The notes below the pieces were generated by a model, which searched no databases, had not been told where the DNA came from, and was given only the letters and a program-made list of their open reading frames with translations. Of a stretch of DNA of 61,373 nt, positions 19,101 to 29,408 are shown piece after piece. A program made the position numbers and the translations under genes. Each line of letters begins with the position of its first letter. The stretch's first letter is position 1. The stretch comes from CAIVSN01 sp031539165 (GTDB lineage: Bacteria > Patescibacteriota > Gracilibacteria > BD1-5 > UBA2023): contig JAVKLK010000025.1 in assembly GCA_031539165.1 (NCBI GenBank), positions 1 through 61,373 on the forward strand, given 5' to 3'.

Positions 19101-22100
19101 CTATATGCTAAGACCTCTTGTTCTGAAGCTATATTGATTCCCCGCAAAGTCAGTAACTACTCAAATAATATCAACCGTAGTACCTATAGGAGCTGCATCA
19201 GTATAATTTACCGTAAGCACCCCTCCTGAAAGAGTTCCTGTTACAACGGCATTCGTATACTGTGTATTAGTTCCCGTGAATACCATCTTCAGTCCACTTG
19301 CACTAGCAATATTCTTGCTGAAGGTAATCGTTCCAGACCCTGCACCATAAGAGTTATCTATTCCATTCAAATTATCCGCTGTCACACTCGGTGGAGTGAT
19401 ATCAATCTGCGTGCTTACACTTCCTGTCTGTGGTCCGCTTCCATCTGCATTTTTCGCTCGGACAACGAAGGTGTAATTCCCCTCTCCCAATGTTGGCACT
19501 TGGTACGAAGTGACATTTCCGATATCCGTCCATCCTCCCCCATTCGTCTGTACTTCGTATGAAGTTGCACCAGATACTGCAGACCAGCTGAGCGTTGGTC
19601 GCTGGTTGTTGGTAAGAGCGCCCGTACTAATAGCAAATGATCCTGGAGCGGCTGTTGGAGCCGTACTTGCAACGGTTGTGACATCAAATGTATCAGCAAC
19701 CCCTCCGATAGTAAGCGTTCCATTCTGGGTAGTACTATAGTTCGATGAAGTCGTAAGCTTGACAGCAACGGTGTCACCAGCAGATACGGTTGTACTTGCA
19801 AGTCCAGTATCGGTTCCATTCTTCACAATAGTTCCGAGAGTAGTCGTTGCCGTAACAGAAGTATTGATTCCTGCTACAGTGATAGCATTGGTCGTTACGA
19901 CTGTATTACGAGCCTGAGCGGTGAGGTTGGTGATATCAAAGGCATCTGGAGTACTATCAACTGGGATGGCTGATACAGTAATCTGCACTGATTGAGTTGC
20001 TGAGAGCTGTCCATCACTCGCTGTTCGACTGAAAGTATACGTTCCCACTCCTACAGATGCGGCGACAGAAATCACTCCGCTTGCATCAACGGTAACCCCC
20101 GCAGGAGCTCCGATAAGTGCATATACGAGAGAATCTCCATCAGCATCAGCTACAGTCATAGCTGGTACAGTTCCTCCAGTCCCCGTAGTAAACGATGCAG
20201 CAACACTCGATCCGCTCGTAATTACTGGTGCGGAGTTGGTGAAATCATGACGAGTAACAGCTCCTGCTGGATTTGCCCCTTGAGCCTTCACACGTTCGTA
20301 AACAGTCTTGTTTCCTACATAGGTTGTATTTGCATTGAATGCCGTCCATGTCACCTGATCAAAGGAAACCTCAATCGTTGAAGGATTGACCCCTCCAGGA
20401 CAGATAATCTTGTTCGTTGTATCGTCATGTGTACATCCTGAAGCCCCTGGAGCAACCGCATTCGCCGTGAAATTGAGAACTGTCTCTCCGCTGGCAATCG
20501 TACCAAGAAGTGCTTTGATTCGAACTCGAACGGTAACATTTCCTTCATAGGTGGCAGAGGCCGAATATGGTACCCATCCCGCTCCAGAGTTCACTTCCAC
20601 AAGTGAGCTATCGATAGAACTTCCCAAAACAATTCGGTTATTCGTATCATCAGCAGTAGCACTTGGGGCATTTGGAGTGACAACAACGGACTTGATAATA
20701 ACCGATCCTTTTTCTGCAACAATTACCACAGTAGCGTTTTGAGTTGTTACAGTAAGTGTGTTTGTTCCTGTTGCCAAATACGGCTGGAGCGCCTGTGTCT
20801 GGATAGTAATGGTATTCCCATTTACCAAAAACACACTCGCTGGGATAGCCTGTCCATTTGCTGCATTCACCGCACTCACAAATGCTCCAAGAGGCAATCC
20901 AGATTGAACAATAATATTTCCAGTGAGCTTATCGATAGATGCTCCTGTTGGAAGGGCCGTCTTATCAATAGAAACAAGTCGAGTCGGTGTAACCGTCGTA
21001 TCAACCGATGCGTAGACCTGCTTCGGAATGTATGATTCTGCTCCAGCTTGGAATGTTGCGTCCAGAAGTGTTTTCGGACGCATGAATGGAAGAGTTCCAC
21101 TCACTCCAAGAGCGGGAGTTGCGGATCCAAATGACTCTGGTCCAGTTGATTGAACATCTGGAATCACTCCACCATGCTTCGCGTAATCACTCGCTGATAC
21201 GGAGTATGTACCGTTCGGAAGTTGAGAATAGTACTCTGGCTTCTGCGTGGTATCAGAAACAGTCGGAGCAGCGATAGGAGAAACACTTGCTCGAGCAGGA
21301 GTGGATTTGCTTGTTTGCTTCCCTCCTGGATTAAATCCATCAAGATTGAAGTTTCCAGACAATTGAAACATGACTCCAGTTGAAGTTTTCTGTCCAGAAT
21401 CCTTTGGATTTGAGTGATAGGCCTGTACTCCAACATTCAATCCTCCTTCAGTACGCCCCATGATACCCACAGAAGTCCGAGTCTCAAAAGAAGAACCCGC
21501 AACTCCACCAATGATAGACATATTCGGATTTACCTTGTATTCCAATCCAAGTTTCGCCGTAGGAGAAGATTTGGAACCGGTATCAACGAGGGTGTTATCC
21601 TTTCTATTCTGAGTACCGATACCCCCATGAAGCGTGACTTTTTCCGAAGCGCGAACCCCCGTACTTGCTTCTGCTCCTTGTATACTTACTCCAGCAACTC
21701 GCATTTCCTTTTGGAATAATTCGTACAGTGCCGTTGTCTCTGTCGAGTACTGTTCCATGCCAAAACTTCGAGAATCAGAATCCGTCTTGTACACGGAAGC
21801 CTTCCCATACTGAAATAGGTCATCCTTTTTGGGGTTCACCCATGTCCAAGATGCGGCCGTCGTAACTTGACTCAGCCATCCTGATTGCTCCTGAGAAGTA
21901 AATTGGAAACTGAGCAATTCTCGCAGCTTCTGGTGCGTGAGTACCAAATAGTTGTTTTCTGCAACCTGAAACCCCATACTGAGGAGCATTCCTTGATGCT
22001 TACTTCCTCCTTCTACTCTTGCCACGATGGCGAAATTCTCAAAAAGTTCTTTTCCTACCTCAAATTGTCCGATTGCTCCAGTATTACGAAATTCTATTCC

Positions 22101-22358
22101 TCCTCGAATTACCGTCCCATCAGCTGCTCGGATATTCATACGAGAGATTCCCGCCAGTGCGGCAATATTCCCATTCTTCGCTTGCTGATTTTGGAAGTAG
22201 GGATTCTGTGCCATAGGATCTCCTGCGATGAGTCCGGCATTCACCGCCCCTCTCGTAAGATCAGTCTGATTCGTGCTCTGAGCCTGAGCTCCCCCGTTAG
22301 AGGTAAGAGCCGCTGCGGCAAGACCGAGAGCGGCAATGGAATTCTTGAGTTTTGACAT
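19101..22358 (-). CDS. Large secreted surface protein with Ig-like/fibronectin-like repeats
   Basis: A 1085-residue exported protein. An N-terminal signal peptide (MSKLKNSIAALGLAAAALTS..AQAQ) precedes a region of about 300 residues made of alternating short amphipathic strands (IIGGVAGSSFETRTSVGIMG, GGLNVGVQAYHSN) that resembles a beta-barrel or beta-solenoid. From about residue 370 come several beta-sandwich modules: a putative-Ig or cadherin-like unit (TVADADGDSLVYALIGAPAGV), a fibronectin III-like unit (RPTLSWSAVSGATSYEVQ) and a C-terminal Big-like unit. Only one TGA occurs (19161-19163), near the end. CPR cells lack a typical outer membrane, so the barrel resemblance is puzzling. It is a candidate adhesin or S-layer-associated protein. 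Confidence 0.8.
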
Positions 22359-22383
22359 AGGAAATCAATGAGTAAATGTATGA

Positions 22384-22411
22384 TTTATAATTAAATTGTT
22401 TATACTGTCAA
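22384..22411 (-). promoter_or_regulatory. Predicted promoter of the 1085-residue surface protein
   Basis: On the minus strand: TTGACA (22411-22406), a 16-nt spacer and TATAAA (22389-22384), 25 nt before the ATG. The match is strong, consistent with an abundant surface protein. Confidence 0.65.
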
Positions 22412-22432
22412 TTGTGTTTTTGTTTTCTTCTC

Positions 22433-22438
22433 TATAAT
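22433..22438 (+). promoter_or_regulatory. -10 element of the ppa promoter
   Basis: A perfect TATAAT 31 nt before the ppa ATG. The best -35 candidate is a poor TTGTGT with a 15-nt spacer (22412-22417). Confidence 0.5.
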
Positions 22439-22469
22439 ACCCCAGTTACTTATTCAAAACAAATTTTCC

Positions 22470-23057
22470 ATGGCAAATATCGACCACGCTCCAAGCAAGC
22501 ACATGCTCAATCTTTTGCATGTTCTTCCTGCTTTTGCAGATGAGGGGAAACTTCGACTCAATACTATCGTAGAACTCAACTCACACACCATTAATAAATA
22601 CGAGATTATTACAGAATCTGGTCAATTGAAGCTCGACCGAGTTGGATTCTCTTCTCTTGCTTATCCATTTGCCTATGGAGCAATTCCTTGTACTTGGGAC
22701 CTTGATGGAGACCCACTTGATATCGAGATTGTAAACGTAACAGAGCCTCTTGTTCCTGGATCATTGGTAGAGGCTCGAATTATTGGAATCATGAAGTTTG
22801 ATGATGGAGGAGAAGTAGATGACAAGGTAATTGCTGTTCTTGCCGATGATAAGCGACAGGATCATATCACTCACTTTGAGCAACTTGGTGAGTACTGGCA
22901 AAAGGAAACCCAATACTACTGGGAGCACTACAAAGACCTCAAGAAGCCTGGAACATGCAAAGTAAACGGATTCTTCGGTCCAGAAGAGGCAGTGCGCATT
23001 ATCAAAGAATGTGAAGCTCGATACACAGAAGAGTACACTCCGAAATTTCAGGCGTAA
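22470..23057 (+). CDS. ppa: Inorganic pyrophosphatase
   Basis: A 195-residue soluble family I pyrophosphatase that hydrolyses PPi and so drives nucleic acid and protein synthesis. Metal-binding residues are visible in YGAIPCTWDLDGDPLDI and in the EVDDKVIAV segment, along with Lys/Glu ligands near the N-terminus (NKYEI). The C-terminal HYKDLKKP also matches. It lacks TGA. It has its own promoter and is followed on the same strand by an rRNA methyltransferase gene. Confidence 0.95.
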   Translation: MANIDHAPSKHMLNLLHVLPAFADEGKLRLNTIVELNSHTINKYEIITESGQLKLDRVGFSSLAYPFAYGAIPCTWDLDGDPLDIEIVNVTEPLVPGSLVEARIIGIMKFDDGGEVDDKVIAVLADDKRQDHITHFEQLGEYWQKETQYYWEHYKDLKKPGTCKVNGFFGPEEAVRIIKECEARYTEEYTPKFQA

Positions 23058-23114
23058 CACTAGCTCATTGTCAAAACTTGCGTTTCGCGGAGAAATCAAG
23101 AGAATATCGCCCTT

Positions 23115-24224
23115 ATGCAATTTTTGATTACCACAGCCCCAGGGCTGGAGTCGCTCGTGAAGCGAGAATGTGAAAAGCTTGGTTACAAGCCTGTTGAAGT
23201 AACGGATCGATCTGTTACAGTCGAATGAGATGCAAAAACACTCGCAGAATTGAATGTTTGGCTTCGTTGTGCTAACCGTGTATACCTCGTCCTCGCATCG
23301 GGATTTGCTACAGACTTCGACGATCTCTATGCTCTTGCTGAAAGCGTTGATTGGAAAAAATTTCGACCAAAAGATGCCCCTATTCTTGTGGAATCCGTCA
23401 CGCATAAATCTGCCCTTACAAGCGAACCAGCCGTACAGCGTACTGTAAAAAAAGCGATAATTGAAAGTCTCGTCTCTCGCTCAGGAGATATCATCCCCGA
23501 AATGGACACTCTTGAGAATTTCCGAGTATTGGTCTTGCTCCGAAATGACCGAGCAACCCTGCTTCTCGATACATCTGGAGACGCACTTCATAAGCGCGGT
23601 TATCGACTCGAGGCAGGAGAGGCTCCGATCAAAGAAACACTCGCCTCCGCCATGATCTATCTCTCAAATTGGCGATACAAAGAGCCTTTCCTTGACCCAT
23701 GTTGTGGCTCTGGAACACTCCCAATAGAGGCTGCCATGATTGCTCGCAATATTGCTCCTGGACTTCGACGACACTTTGCTTTCGAAAAATGGAATTGGAT
23801 TGATGCAAGAATTTTGACGGAAGTCCGAGATGAGGCAAAGACAAAAATCTACCCCCCAGGAGGATACCAGATACTGGCTCAAGACATCGATGAAACAGTA
23901 CTCGAAAAAGCTCTCTACAATGCAAAGGTGGCAGGAGTTGCCTCTGATATACAATTCAAACAACACGATATATTGGATGGCATATCCCTCCCAGCCACTC
24001 TCCTGTGTAATCCACCCTACGGAGAGCGACTCGATGAGCATGATGTACAGCGAATTCACGCCGTACTTCTTGAGGCCTTCCAGAAACAGAAGACTCTCTC
24101 TGGAGGAGTAATTACCAATGAAGACTCTTTTATCCGAGAATCTCGCCATATTCTCGATAGACGAAAAATATGGAATGGATCCATTGAGTGTCAGTTCTGT
24201 TTCCGTAAATCAGAGCGAAAATAG
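23115..24224 (+). CDS. THUMP-domain 23S rRNA guanine-N2 methyltransferase (RlmL-type)
   Basis: A 369-residue member of COG0116. The N-terminal THUMP region (about 1-155, starting FLITTAPGLESLVKRE) precedes a Rossmann methyltransferase domain with the SAM motif DPCCGSGTLPIEAA, the acidic DIDETVL motif and the catalytic NPPYGERL. It would methylate guanine N2 in 23S rRNA, equivalent to the RlmL half of E. coli RlmKL. One TGA (at Gly37 after RSVTVE) gives a 23115 start instead of an internal one. It is followed by a hairpin and a reverse-strand nuclease gene. Confidence 0.92.
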
Positions 24225-24236
24225 TCTGACATATCC

Positions 24237-24260
24237 TATCCCCTTCTCAAAAAGGGGATA
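24237..24260. terminator. Hairpin between convergent genes
   Basis: A perfect 9-bp stem (24237-24245 with 24252-24260) and a 6-nt loop, 13 nt after the methyltransferase stop and just before the end of the convergent nuclease gene. No clear T-run follows, so terminator function is probable rather than certain. Confidence 0.5.
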
Positions 24261-24266
24261 CGCAAG

Positions 24267-24698
24267 CTATTTGCGCTCGAGTCGGAGCACGCGATACGAT
24301 ACTTTTGCCTGCTTGATAACAGACTCTATTACTTTTTCGTTGGTATTTTGTTTTGCTCCTCCGGTCTTGCATTCCAGAAATACTATCTGCCGAAGGGCTC
24401 ATTCGGAAAGTCCATCAAATACGATATAGTCCACCCCCTTCCCGACAAATACCATATCCCTCGGAGAAAATGGGAAGTCTGGCAAGAGTGGAGTAAGTTG
24501 TTCGTACACTTCTCCCAAAAGAACCGAACGGGAGCGGCCAACCGCATCACTTCTCGCTCATCGTATATCACGAGCACGCAAAATGCGACCAAGGCCAAAA
24601 GCAAGAGCAAAGACTCAAAGAAGCAGTACAACGATTCCTCCTATAAGAAGTCCTATTTCCAGACTCCCGAGCTCAAATCGAATCGAAAAATCTTGCAT
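24267..24698 (-). CDS. Membrane-anchored endonuclease related to archaeal Holliday junction resolvase (COG4741-like)
   Basis: A 143-residue protein from the ATG at 24698; a longer 160-residue start at 24749 is possible but nearly abuts the divergent gene. A single N-terminal helix (GLLIGGIVVLLLGVFALAFG) is followed by a PD-(D/E)xK-like domain: FPFSPRDMVFVGKGVDYIVF carries the Asp, and IVFLECKTGGAK carries the E-x-K catalytic pair. This arrangement fits the COG4741 group of proposed secreted or membrane-tethered endonucleases. Three TGA codons (or more, depending on start) occur, at AL.., RG.. and SEG, so the gene is invisible under the standard code. Function might be DNA uptake or competence; that is inference. 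Confidence 0.78.
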
Positions 24699-24754
24699 AT
24701 TTGTATACCGATTAGAATAATTGTGAATATACTGCTTCCTCTTCAACATTCCAA

Positions 24755-25429
24755 ATGATTCATCTCCTTCTTACACAAAGCACCGCAATTCGAGATGCCT
24801 GCATCACCCATTACGGGCTTCGCCCTCATGCAACGGACAACCATACATTTCAGTCGGGTGGTACTATCCTCGTATTTCGTGATACACTCGCTCCAGAAAT
24901 TCTTCACGAAGTAACAGAAACCTACGTTGCCGAGAAGATATGGGTTCTCGTTCCTTCTCGAATTGTCAGCACAGAGCATAAAATAGGAGATATCGTGATG
25001 CCCAATGTATTTTTGCGATATTCTCATGAGATAGACGAGGTAGAATTCACTCGAAATAACCGAGATGAATATCTTTCTGATCCACTATTTCTTCATCATT
25101 TTGAAGAGCAGTCTGATCTTGACTTCGAAACATTTGGACTCTCTATTGGAGGTATTTGCGTCACCAAAGAAGATGGCATGGATGGATGCGAACGAGAGCA
25201 GTTGGAATTTGCCTATAGCGCAGACTGTATCGATGAAGTATGCTACCCACTGATAGAATCAGCCATTCGCCAAGAGAGAGCAGAAGATGTATATCCTGTA
25301 CTCATCATCATGGGAAGTGAAGCAAGTCAAGAAGAACAGCAGCTTCTTGCAAAAAATGCCCCACCAGTAATCGCCTACCTTCAATCCTTTTTCGAACATG
25401 ACCATGACGGAGAAAACGCTTCAATTTAA
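24755..25429 (+). CDS. Unknown protein, possibly nucleoside phosphorylase-like
   Basis: A 224-residue soluble protein rich in Glu and Asp. The segment VWVLVPSRIVSTEHKIGDIVMPNVF-like (IGDIVMPNVF at about 76) recalls the GDIV(V/I)P motif of the phosphorylase/nucleosidase fold, and GLSIGGICVTKEDGM would fit a following strand. The C-terminus is acidic and ends in HDHDGENASI. I would not assign activity from this. It has no TGA. It overlaps the corA-like gene by 32 nt, so the two are almost certainly co-transcribed and translationally coupled. Confidence 0.65.
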   Translation: MIHLLLTQSTAIRDACITHYGLRPHATDNHTFQSGGTILVFRDTLAPEILHEVTETYVAEKIWVLVPSRIVSTEHKIGDIVMPNVFLRYSHEIDEVEFTRNNRDEYLSDPLFLHHFEEQSDLDFETFGLSIGGICVTKEDGMDGCEREQLEFAYSADCIDEVCYPLIESAIRQERAEDVYPVLIIMGSEASQEEQQLLAKNAPPVIAYLQSFFEHDHDGENASI

Positions 25430-26306
25430 GAAGACCAAATGGATTGATATTATCAATCCATCCGAAGAAGTAATCGATGCGATTATCAGTGAGTATAAGT
25501 TTCACGAGCTCGATCGAGATGCTATTTTGGAGCCCGACCAAACAGCCCGAGTTGATACCTATGAGCACTACATCTTCGTGGTTCTCCATTTTCCGAAGTA
25601 CGATCCCAAGACGAAGCGGTATCTTACCAATGAATTCAACATATTCCTTTCTAAGGAATACCTCATTACGGTACGGTACTACATGAGTCAGACTATGGAT
25701 CGCCTCCATGACCGATACGAAACGCTCAAAGGAGCCAATCCGAGTAGCGGAACGATTCTGTATGAAGTCATCGACCAAATGCTTGACAAAGTATTCCGCA
25801 CACTTGATCGGTTTGGGAAAGATCTCCGAAATATGGAGAAATCCCTCTTTTCTGCTCGAGGAAACCGAAAAGAATTGATTCAGGAAATGATGATCAAGAA
25901 GCGAAACATCATCACACTGAAGCACATGATTAAGCCGCAAATTGCTGCCATCAAACTTCTAGAACTTCGAACCAAGGCGATGTTCTCCGATTCTATTGAA
26001 GCGTACTTCGAGAATCTCGACGACAAAGTACAAAAGATTGCTTCCGAGATCGAGCTTCACCATGAAAATATCGAGTCCATGGAAGATACCCTCAAGACGC
26101 TCTTCGACATGGAAACGAATACCACAATGAAGTACTTCACCGTCTTCTCTGCCTTCATGCTCCCTCTCACGCTTATAACAAGTTTCTTCGGGATGAATCT
26201 GGAGCATGTGCCATTCAATGATTGGCTCGTATACTGGCTCATGATTGGAACTACTCTATTTCTGATACTTTTCCTTTGGATACTTCGTCGCATGGGCAAA
26301 CTCTAG
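25398..26306 (+). CDS. CorA-family divalent metal ion channel
   Basis: A 302-residue CorA/ZntB-type protein, which forms a pentameric channel for magnesium or other divalent ions. The cytoplasmic alpha/beta and long helical regions precede two C-terminal membrane helices; the selectivity motif GMN is present in LITSFFGMNLE, followed by a helix (WLVYWLMIGTTLFLILFLWIL) and a basic end RRMGKL. The length is typical. No TGA. It overlaps its upstream neighbour by 32 nt and its downstream neighbour by about 31 nt. Confidence 0.93.
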   Translation: MTMTEKTLQFKKTKWIDIINPSEEVIDAIISEYKFHELDRDAILEPDQTARVDTYEHYIFVVLHFPKYDPKTKRYLTNEFNIFLSKEYLITVRYYMSQTMDRLHDRYETLKGANPSSGTILYEVIDQMLDKVFRTLDRFGKDLRNMEKSLFSARGNRKELIQEMMIKKRNIITLKHMIKPQIAAIKLLELRTKAMFSDSIEAYFENLDDKVQKIASEIELHHENIESMEDTLKTLFDMETNTTMKYFTVFSAFMLPLTLITSFFGMNLEHVPFNDWLVYWLMIGTTLFLILFLWILRRMGKL

Positions 26307-27199
26307 GACTTGAGATAGAAGTTCCTTGGTCTGCCTACTTCCCCAAAGAGTATGCCGAGTGGTTTGATGGAGGGAAGCGTCATTATTCTGACTTCTCTCC
26401 CGAAGAAAAAGAGACATTTGATACCCTATGTCAGGAGCTCGATAGAACCATGCTTCCTCATCTTGAAGCGGTCTCTGAGGAGCTTTGACTCTCTCGAGGC
26501 AAGGATGCGTATTGGGAACTGGTGCTCCCACCCTATCGGCATATCCCAGATATCATGCAGAGTCTTCGCTCTCTTCGGGCAAGACAGTGCCTCCCATCCC
26601 CCTATCCAAATGGGAAACGATTTTCTCTTCATATCACCATAGCGGATATAGTGCCTTCCTCTGAATGCTGACTCCTGCTCACCTGTCTTGAGATACTCTG
26701 TGCTATACCGGGAGATCGGATTCGATCTGGTTTTCACCAGAAATCTTCCCAATTTGTGGCTGGATGGGCAAGAAAATGAGAAGGTGGTATGCGGGTACGG
26801 CCCCAGGAAGAGCTCAGTCTTGGAGCTCTTGTTGCCACAGAATTTCGGACACTCCTCCTCCCGGAAGCCGAGCGTGATTGCCTTTTGCTTCTTTCTTTTG
26901 CACAAAAATACAGCCTCATAGTACGGGAACATCAAATCCTCTCTGGTCTCGTACAAGGAGAATTACGATACCCTTCCCCCTCCCTGCAGGCAGAGTGGGG
27001 GCATTTGCAAAAAACACTGCTTCACACCCTCCAACAGTATGGTTTTGATGGAACAAAGAACTGGGGAAACCCAAATACACAAGGAGAAATCTGGGAAAAG
27101 TATGCACAGTTTCTGGATTCTTCGGAGGCGGAGAACATACGGGAATACTTGCTCAGCACGAAAAACACGCATGGATGATCCGAAGTTCTCTCTCGTTAA
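26276..27199 (+). CDS. Unknown protein with a GLEIE motif, possibly amidoligase-like
   Basis: A 307-residue protein started here at a TTG (26276) that overlaps corA by 31 nt; a TTG at 26222 is an alternative and there is no good ATG. Four TGA codons (26486-26488, after SSEC, after WARK, and after NTHG) are read through. Near the N-terminus LGLEIEVPWSAYF resembles the G-x-E-x-E motif of carboxylate-amine and amidoligase folds, and RFSLHITIAD might correspond to a later histidine motif. The rest has no recognisable domain. The tight coupling to CorA suggests a shared regulon. The family is a guess. Confidence 0.6.
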
Positions 27200-27220
27200 T
27201 TAGCCACTCTCGGAAAAGAC

Positions 27221-27694
27221 TTATGGGAGGAATTGAATATGAGAACGTGTAGCAGATCACAAAACTCTATCCATAACTGCAATCTTTACTTGCCTGCACA
27301 CCATCAAGCCTTGCGTATGAAAGAGCATGCTTGTGACTCTACTTGCGAATCAATTCACTCAATAGTCTCTCATGGACTGTTCAATATCTGCCTGAAGTTC
27401 CTTATGGAGAGCGTCTCTTGTATCAAGAGGAAGATTTTCCTCAAGATAGAGAACGAGGGCATCCTTTTCTTGAAATTCCCCGATAGGATTCAAAATTTGA
27501 ATTCTACCATCTCTTTTGGATCATCATTTCACGGGTCATAGATGCACATTTCGAGCCAGAATACTCTTGTAGTAAAACATCATGGAGACCATTCTTTCTT
27601 TTTCTCACTGAGACTTAAGCTCATCTATAATTGTTTGATTTATAAAAAGGATATCTGCATCCTTTTCTCAAGAAAAATTATCCAATGGAGTCAT
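27221..27694 (-). CDS. Small protein of unknown function, dense in UGA codons
   Basis: A 157-residue frame opened by ATG at 27694 and closed by TAA at 27221; an in-frame stop lies a few codons upstream, so no longer start exists. Eight of its glycines are TGA, including two adjacent ones, which is why no long standard-code frame covers it. The composition looks like a real soluble protein: RIQILNPIGEFQEKDALV followed by a charged helix ELQADIEQSMRDYGV. No family is recognised. It lies head-to-tail convergent with the CorA operon and begins the accessory-looking block. Confidence 0.6.
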
Positions 27695-27877
27695 TGTACA
27701 CTTGAAACGAAATACTAGGAATTATATTTATACTGTTTTTATTAAAATAATCAAGTTAACTCGTATCCCTGAAATATATTGAGTCTATAAGACTTTTGAT
27801 GGGAAGTTTCTGCCGGATTTTGACAAGATACAAAAAATACGCCAGACTGTCAGCAAGTAGTCCTCATCCTTCCTCTT
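27695..27877. other. AT-rich divergent intergenic region
   Basis: About 180 nt, clearly more AT-rich than the surroundings, between divergent genes at 27694 (minus) and 27878 (plus). It probably holds promoters for both. I see no confident hexamer pair and no repeat. Confidence 0.4.
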
Positions 27878-28573
27878 ATGTCAGAAATTCTCAAGACTGA
27901 TAGCCAAGTTCCTCCTCTCACTCAAGCATCTGCCGAAGATGTTCAGTCTGTTCAGAAATCCCAAGAAGCAGCAAAGACCGCTGGAATTGACCCGCTTGCC
28001 GAGCAGGACAAGCAAGAAGTAGCTGATCTGCTCGCCTCTTTTGATGCTCCTGTTTCCACTCCTGCCCCCTCCCCTTCTGTAACACAAGAAGCAATCCCTT
28101 CTGATGAAGCGATGTCTCAAGATTTTCAGAAGCAATTCACCGCGATTGCCGAAGAAATGAATAGTCCTGAATTTCAGAAACAGATGTCTGATTGGGCAAG
28201 TTCTCTCGAAGATCCAGAGACCGCAAAGCGTTTCTCAGAGCTTCTCCGCTCTGGAACAAACAATCCTCAAGAAAGTCTCGATAAAGCCCTGCAAGACCCT
28301 CTCATCACCTCTCGAATTGTTGAACTCCTCAAGCTCGGAACCACTCCAGTCCTCCGCGCTGTTGAGAAAGGCAAGATCGACCCAAAAACAGGAGAGGCGG
28401 CTCGAGATATGATTCAGTCTGTTGAGACATATCTCGCCTCTCAGAAGCCGAAGAATTTTGACTCATCCGCAGATACGCGCCTCTCCTCCAATAGCACTAC
28501 CCCAGGAAGTAATGCAGGGAATGAAAGTACTCCTCCTACTATGATGCCAAATGCACCAGAGGTGCGACTCTAG
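27878..28573 (+). CDS. Soluble Pro/Ser/Gln-rich protein of unknown function
   Basis: A 231-residue protein without signal peptide or membrane helix. Low-complexity Pro/Thr/Ser segments at both ends (about 55-75 and 190-231) flank a helical core (about 85-190) with repeats of QDFQKQFTAIAEEM and SPEFQKQMSDWASSL. It contains no TGA codons, in contrast to its neighbours. No family recognised; a scaffold or chaperone-like role could be imagined but has no support. Convergent with the EEP nuclease-like gene, 14 nt apart. Confidence 0.65.
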   Translation: MSEILKTDSQVPPLTQASAEDVQSVQKSQEAAKTAGIDPLAEQDKQEVADLLASFDAPVSTPAPSPSVTQEAIPSDEAMSQDFQKQFTAIAEEMNSPEFQKQMSDWASSLEDPETAKRFSELLRSGTNNPQESLDKALQDPLITSRIVELLKLGTTPVLRAVEKGKIDPKTGEAARDMIQSVETYLASQKPKNFDSSADTRLSSNSTTPGSNAGNESTPPTMMPNAPEVRL

Positions 28574-28587
28574 ATTCCTCCCGTAAG

Positions 28588-29340
28588 CTATGCGAGGTCA
28601 AAATCGAGGAAGAGTGGTGCATGATCCGATACTTCGTCAGGAAGCACTTGGAAATCTCGCACCGCTATACCCTTACTGACAAACACATAGTCGGCAAACT
28701 TCTCTGGCTTCTCATAGAAGCTTGTTCGCGTAGAAATCACTCCGTATTCTTGGACAAGGTTTCTCAGTCAGAAGGCCTCAAACATTCGAAGGCTCTCCGT
28801 ATCTGGCAGGAGATTGAAATCTCCACATAGGATAATTTCTCCGTCGACTCCTTCGAGGAAGCGGAGAATATTTTGTGATTGTGCGATACGATCTGGGGTA
28901 TCGGTTTTTCCTTTCCCATTCCATAATCCGTGGAAGTTCACCACCGTAACGGGAGTATCCCCTATACGAATCATCGTATACGCAATATTTCTCGCATGAT
29001 TTCAGACATCCCCTTCTGGTATATATCCTCGGGTCTTGTATACGAATACATCTCCTTGAGCCTCAACCGCAAGATTTCTTGAGACGAGCGTGAGAAGCCC
29101 ATAATGCTCTCTATGGTGCGGAAAGAAATAAGGAAGATGCCCCGAGAGTACCGTGGAGATATCTTGCATACCTTGAGTCATGATATTGGACTCATCGATC
29201 CCAATATCAAATTCCCCATAAGAATCAGCCCAAATTTCCTGAAGACAGAAAATATCCGTCTTCGCATTTTGTCTGAAGAAATCCAGTAGTTCAGGCTTCC
29301 CTGCCCTTCCGCCCCAAGTGTTAAGTGTGATGAGATGCAT
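28588..29340 (-). CDS. Endonuclease/exonuclease/phosphatase (EEP) family protein
   Basis: A 250-residue protein of the EEP superfamily (DNase I, ExoIII and phosphodiesterase fold). The motifs are in order: LITLNTWGGR at the N-terminus, FCLQEIW with the metal-binding Glu, VNFHGLW, LCGDFNLLPDTE, and the C-terminal SDHAPL with the catalytic Asp-His pair. Two TGA codons (29002-29004 after EGDV; 28768-28770 after MFEAF) join three fragments. No signal peptide, so it is cytoplasmic; the substrate could be DNA, a nucleotide or a phospholipid. It is downstream of the helicase gene on the same strand. Confidence 0.9.
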
Positions 29341-29408
29341 AGTGTCGATATATACTGGGGTACAATAGTGTGAAATCAGAAAAATGGAAATGGGAGTGTG
29401 GGAATGTA

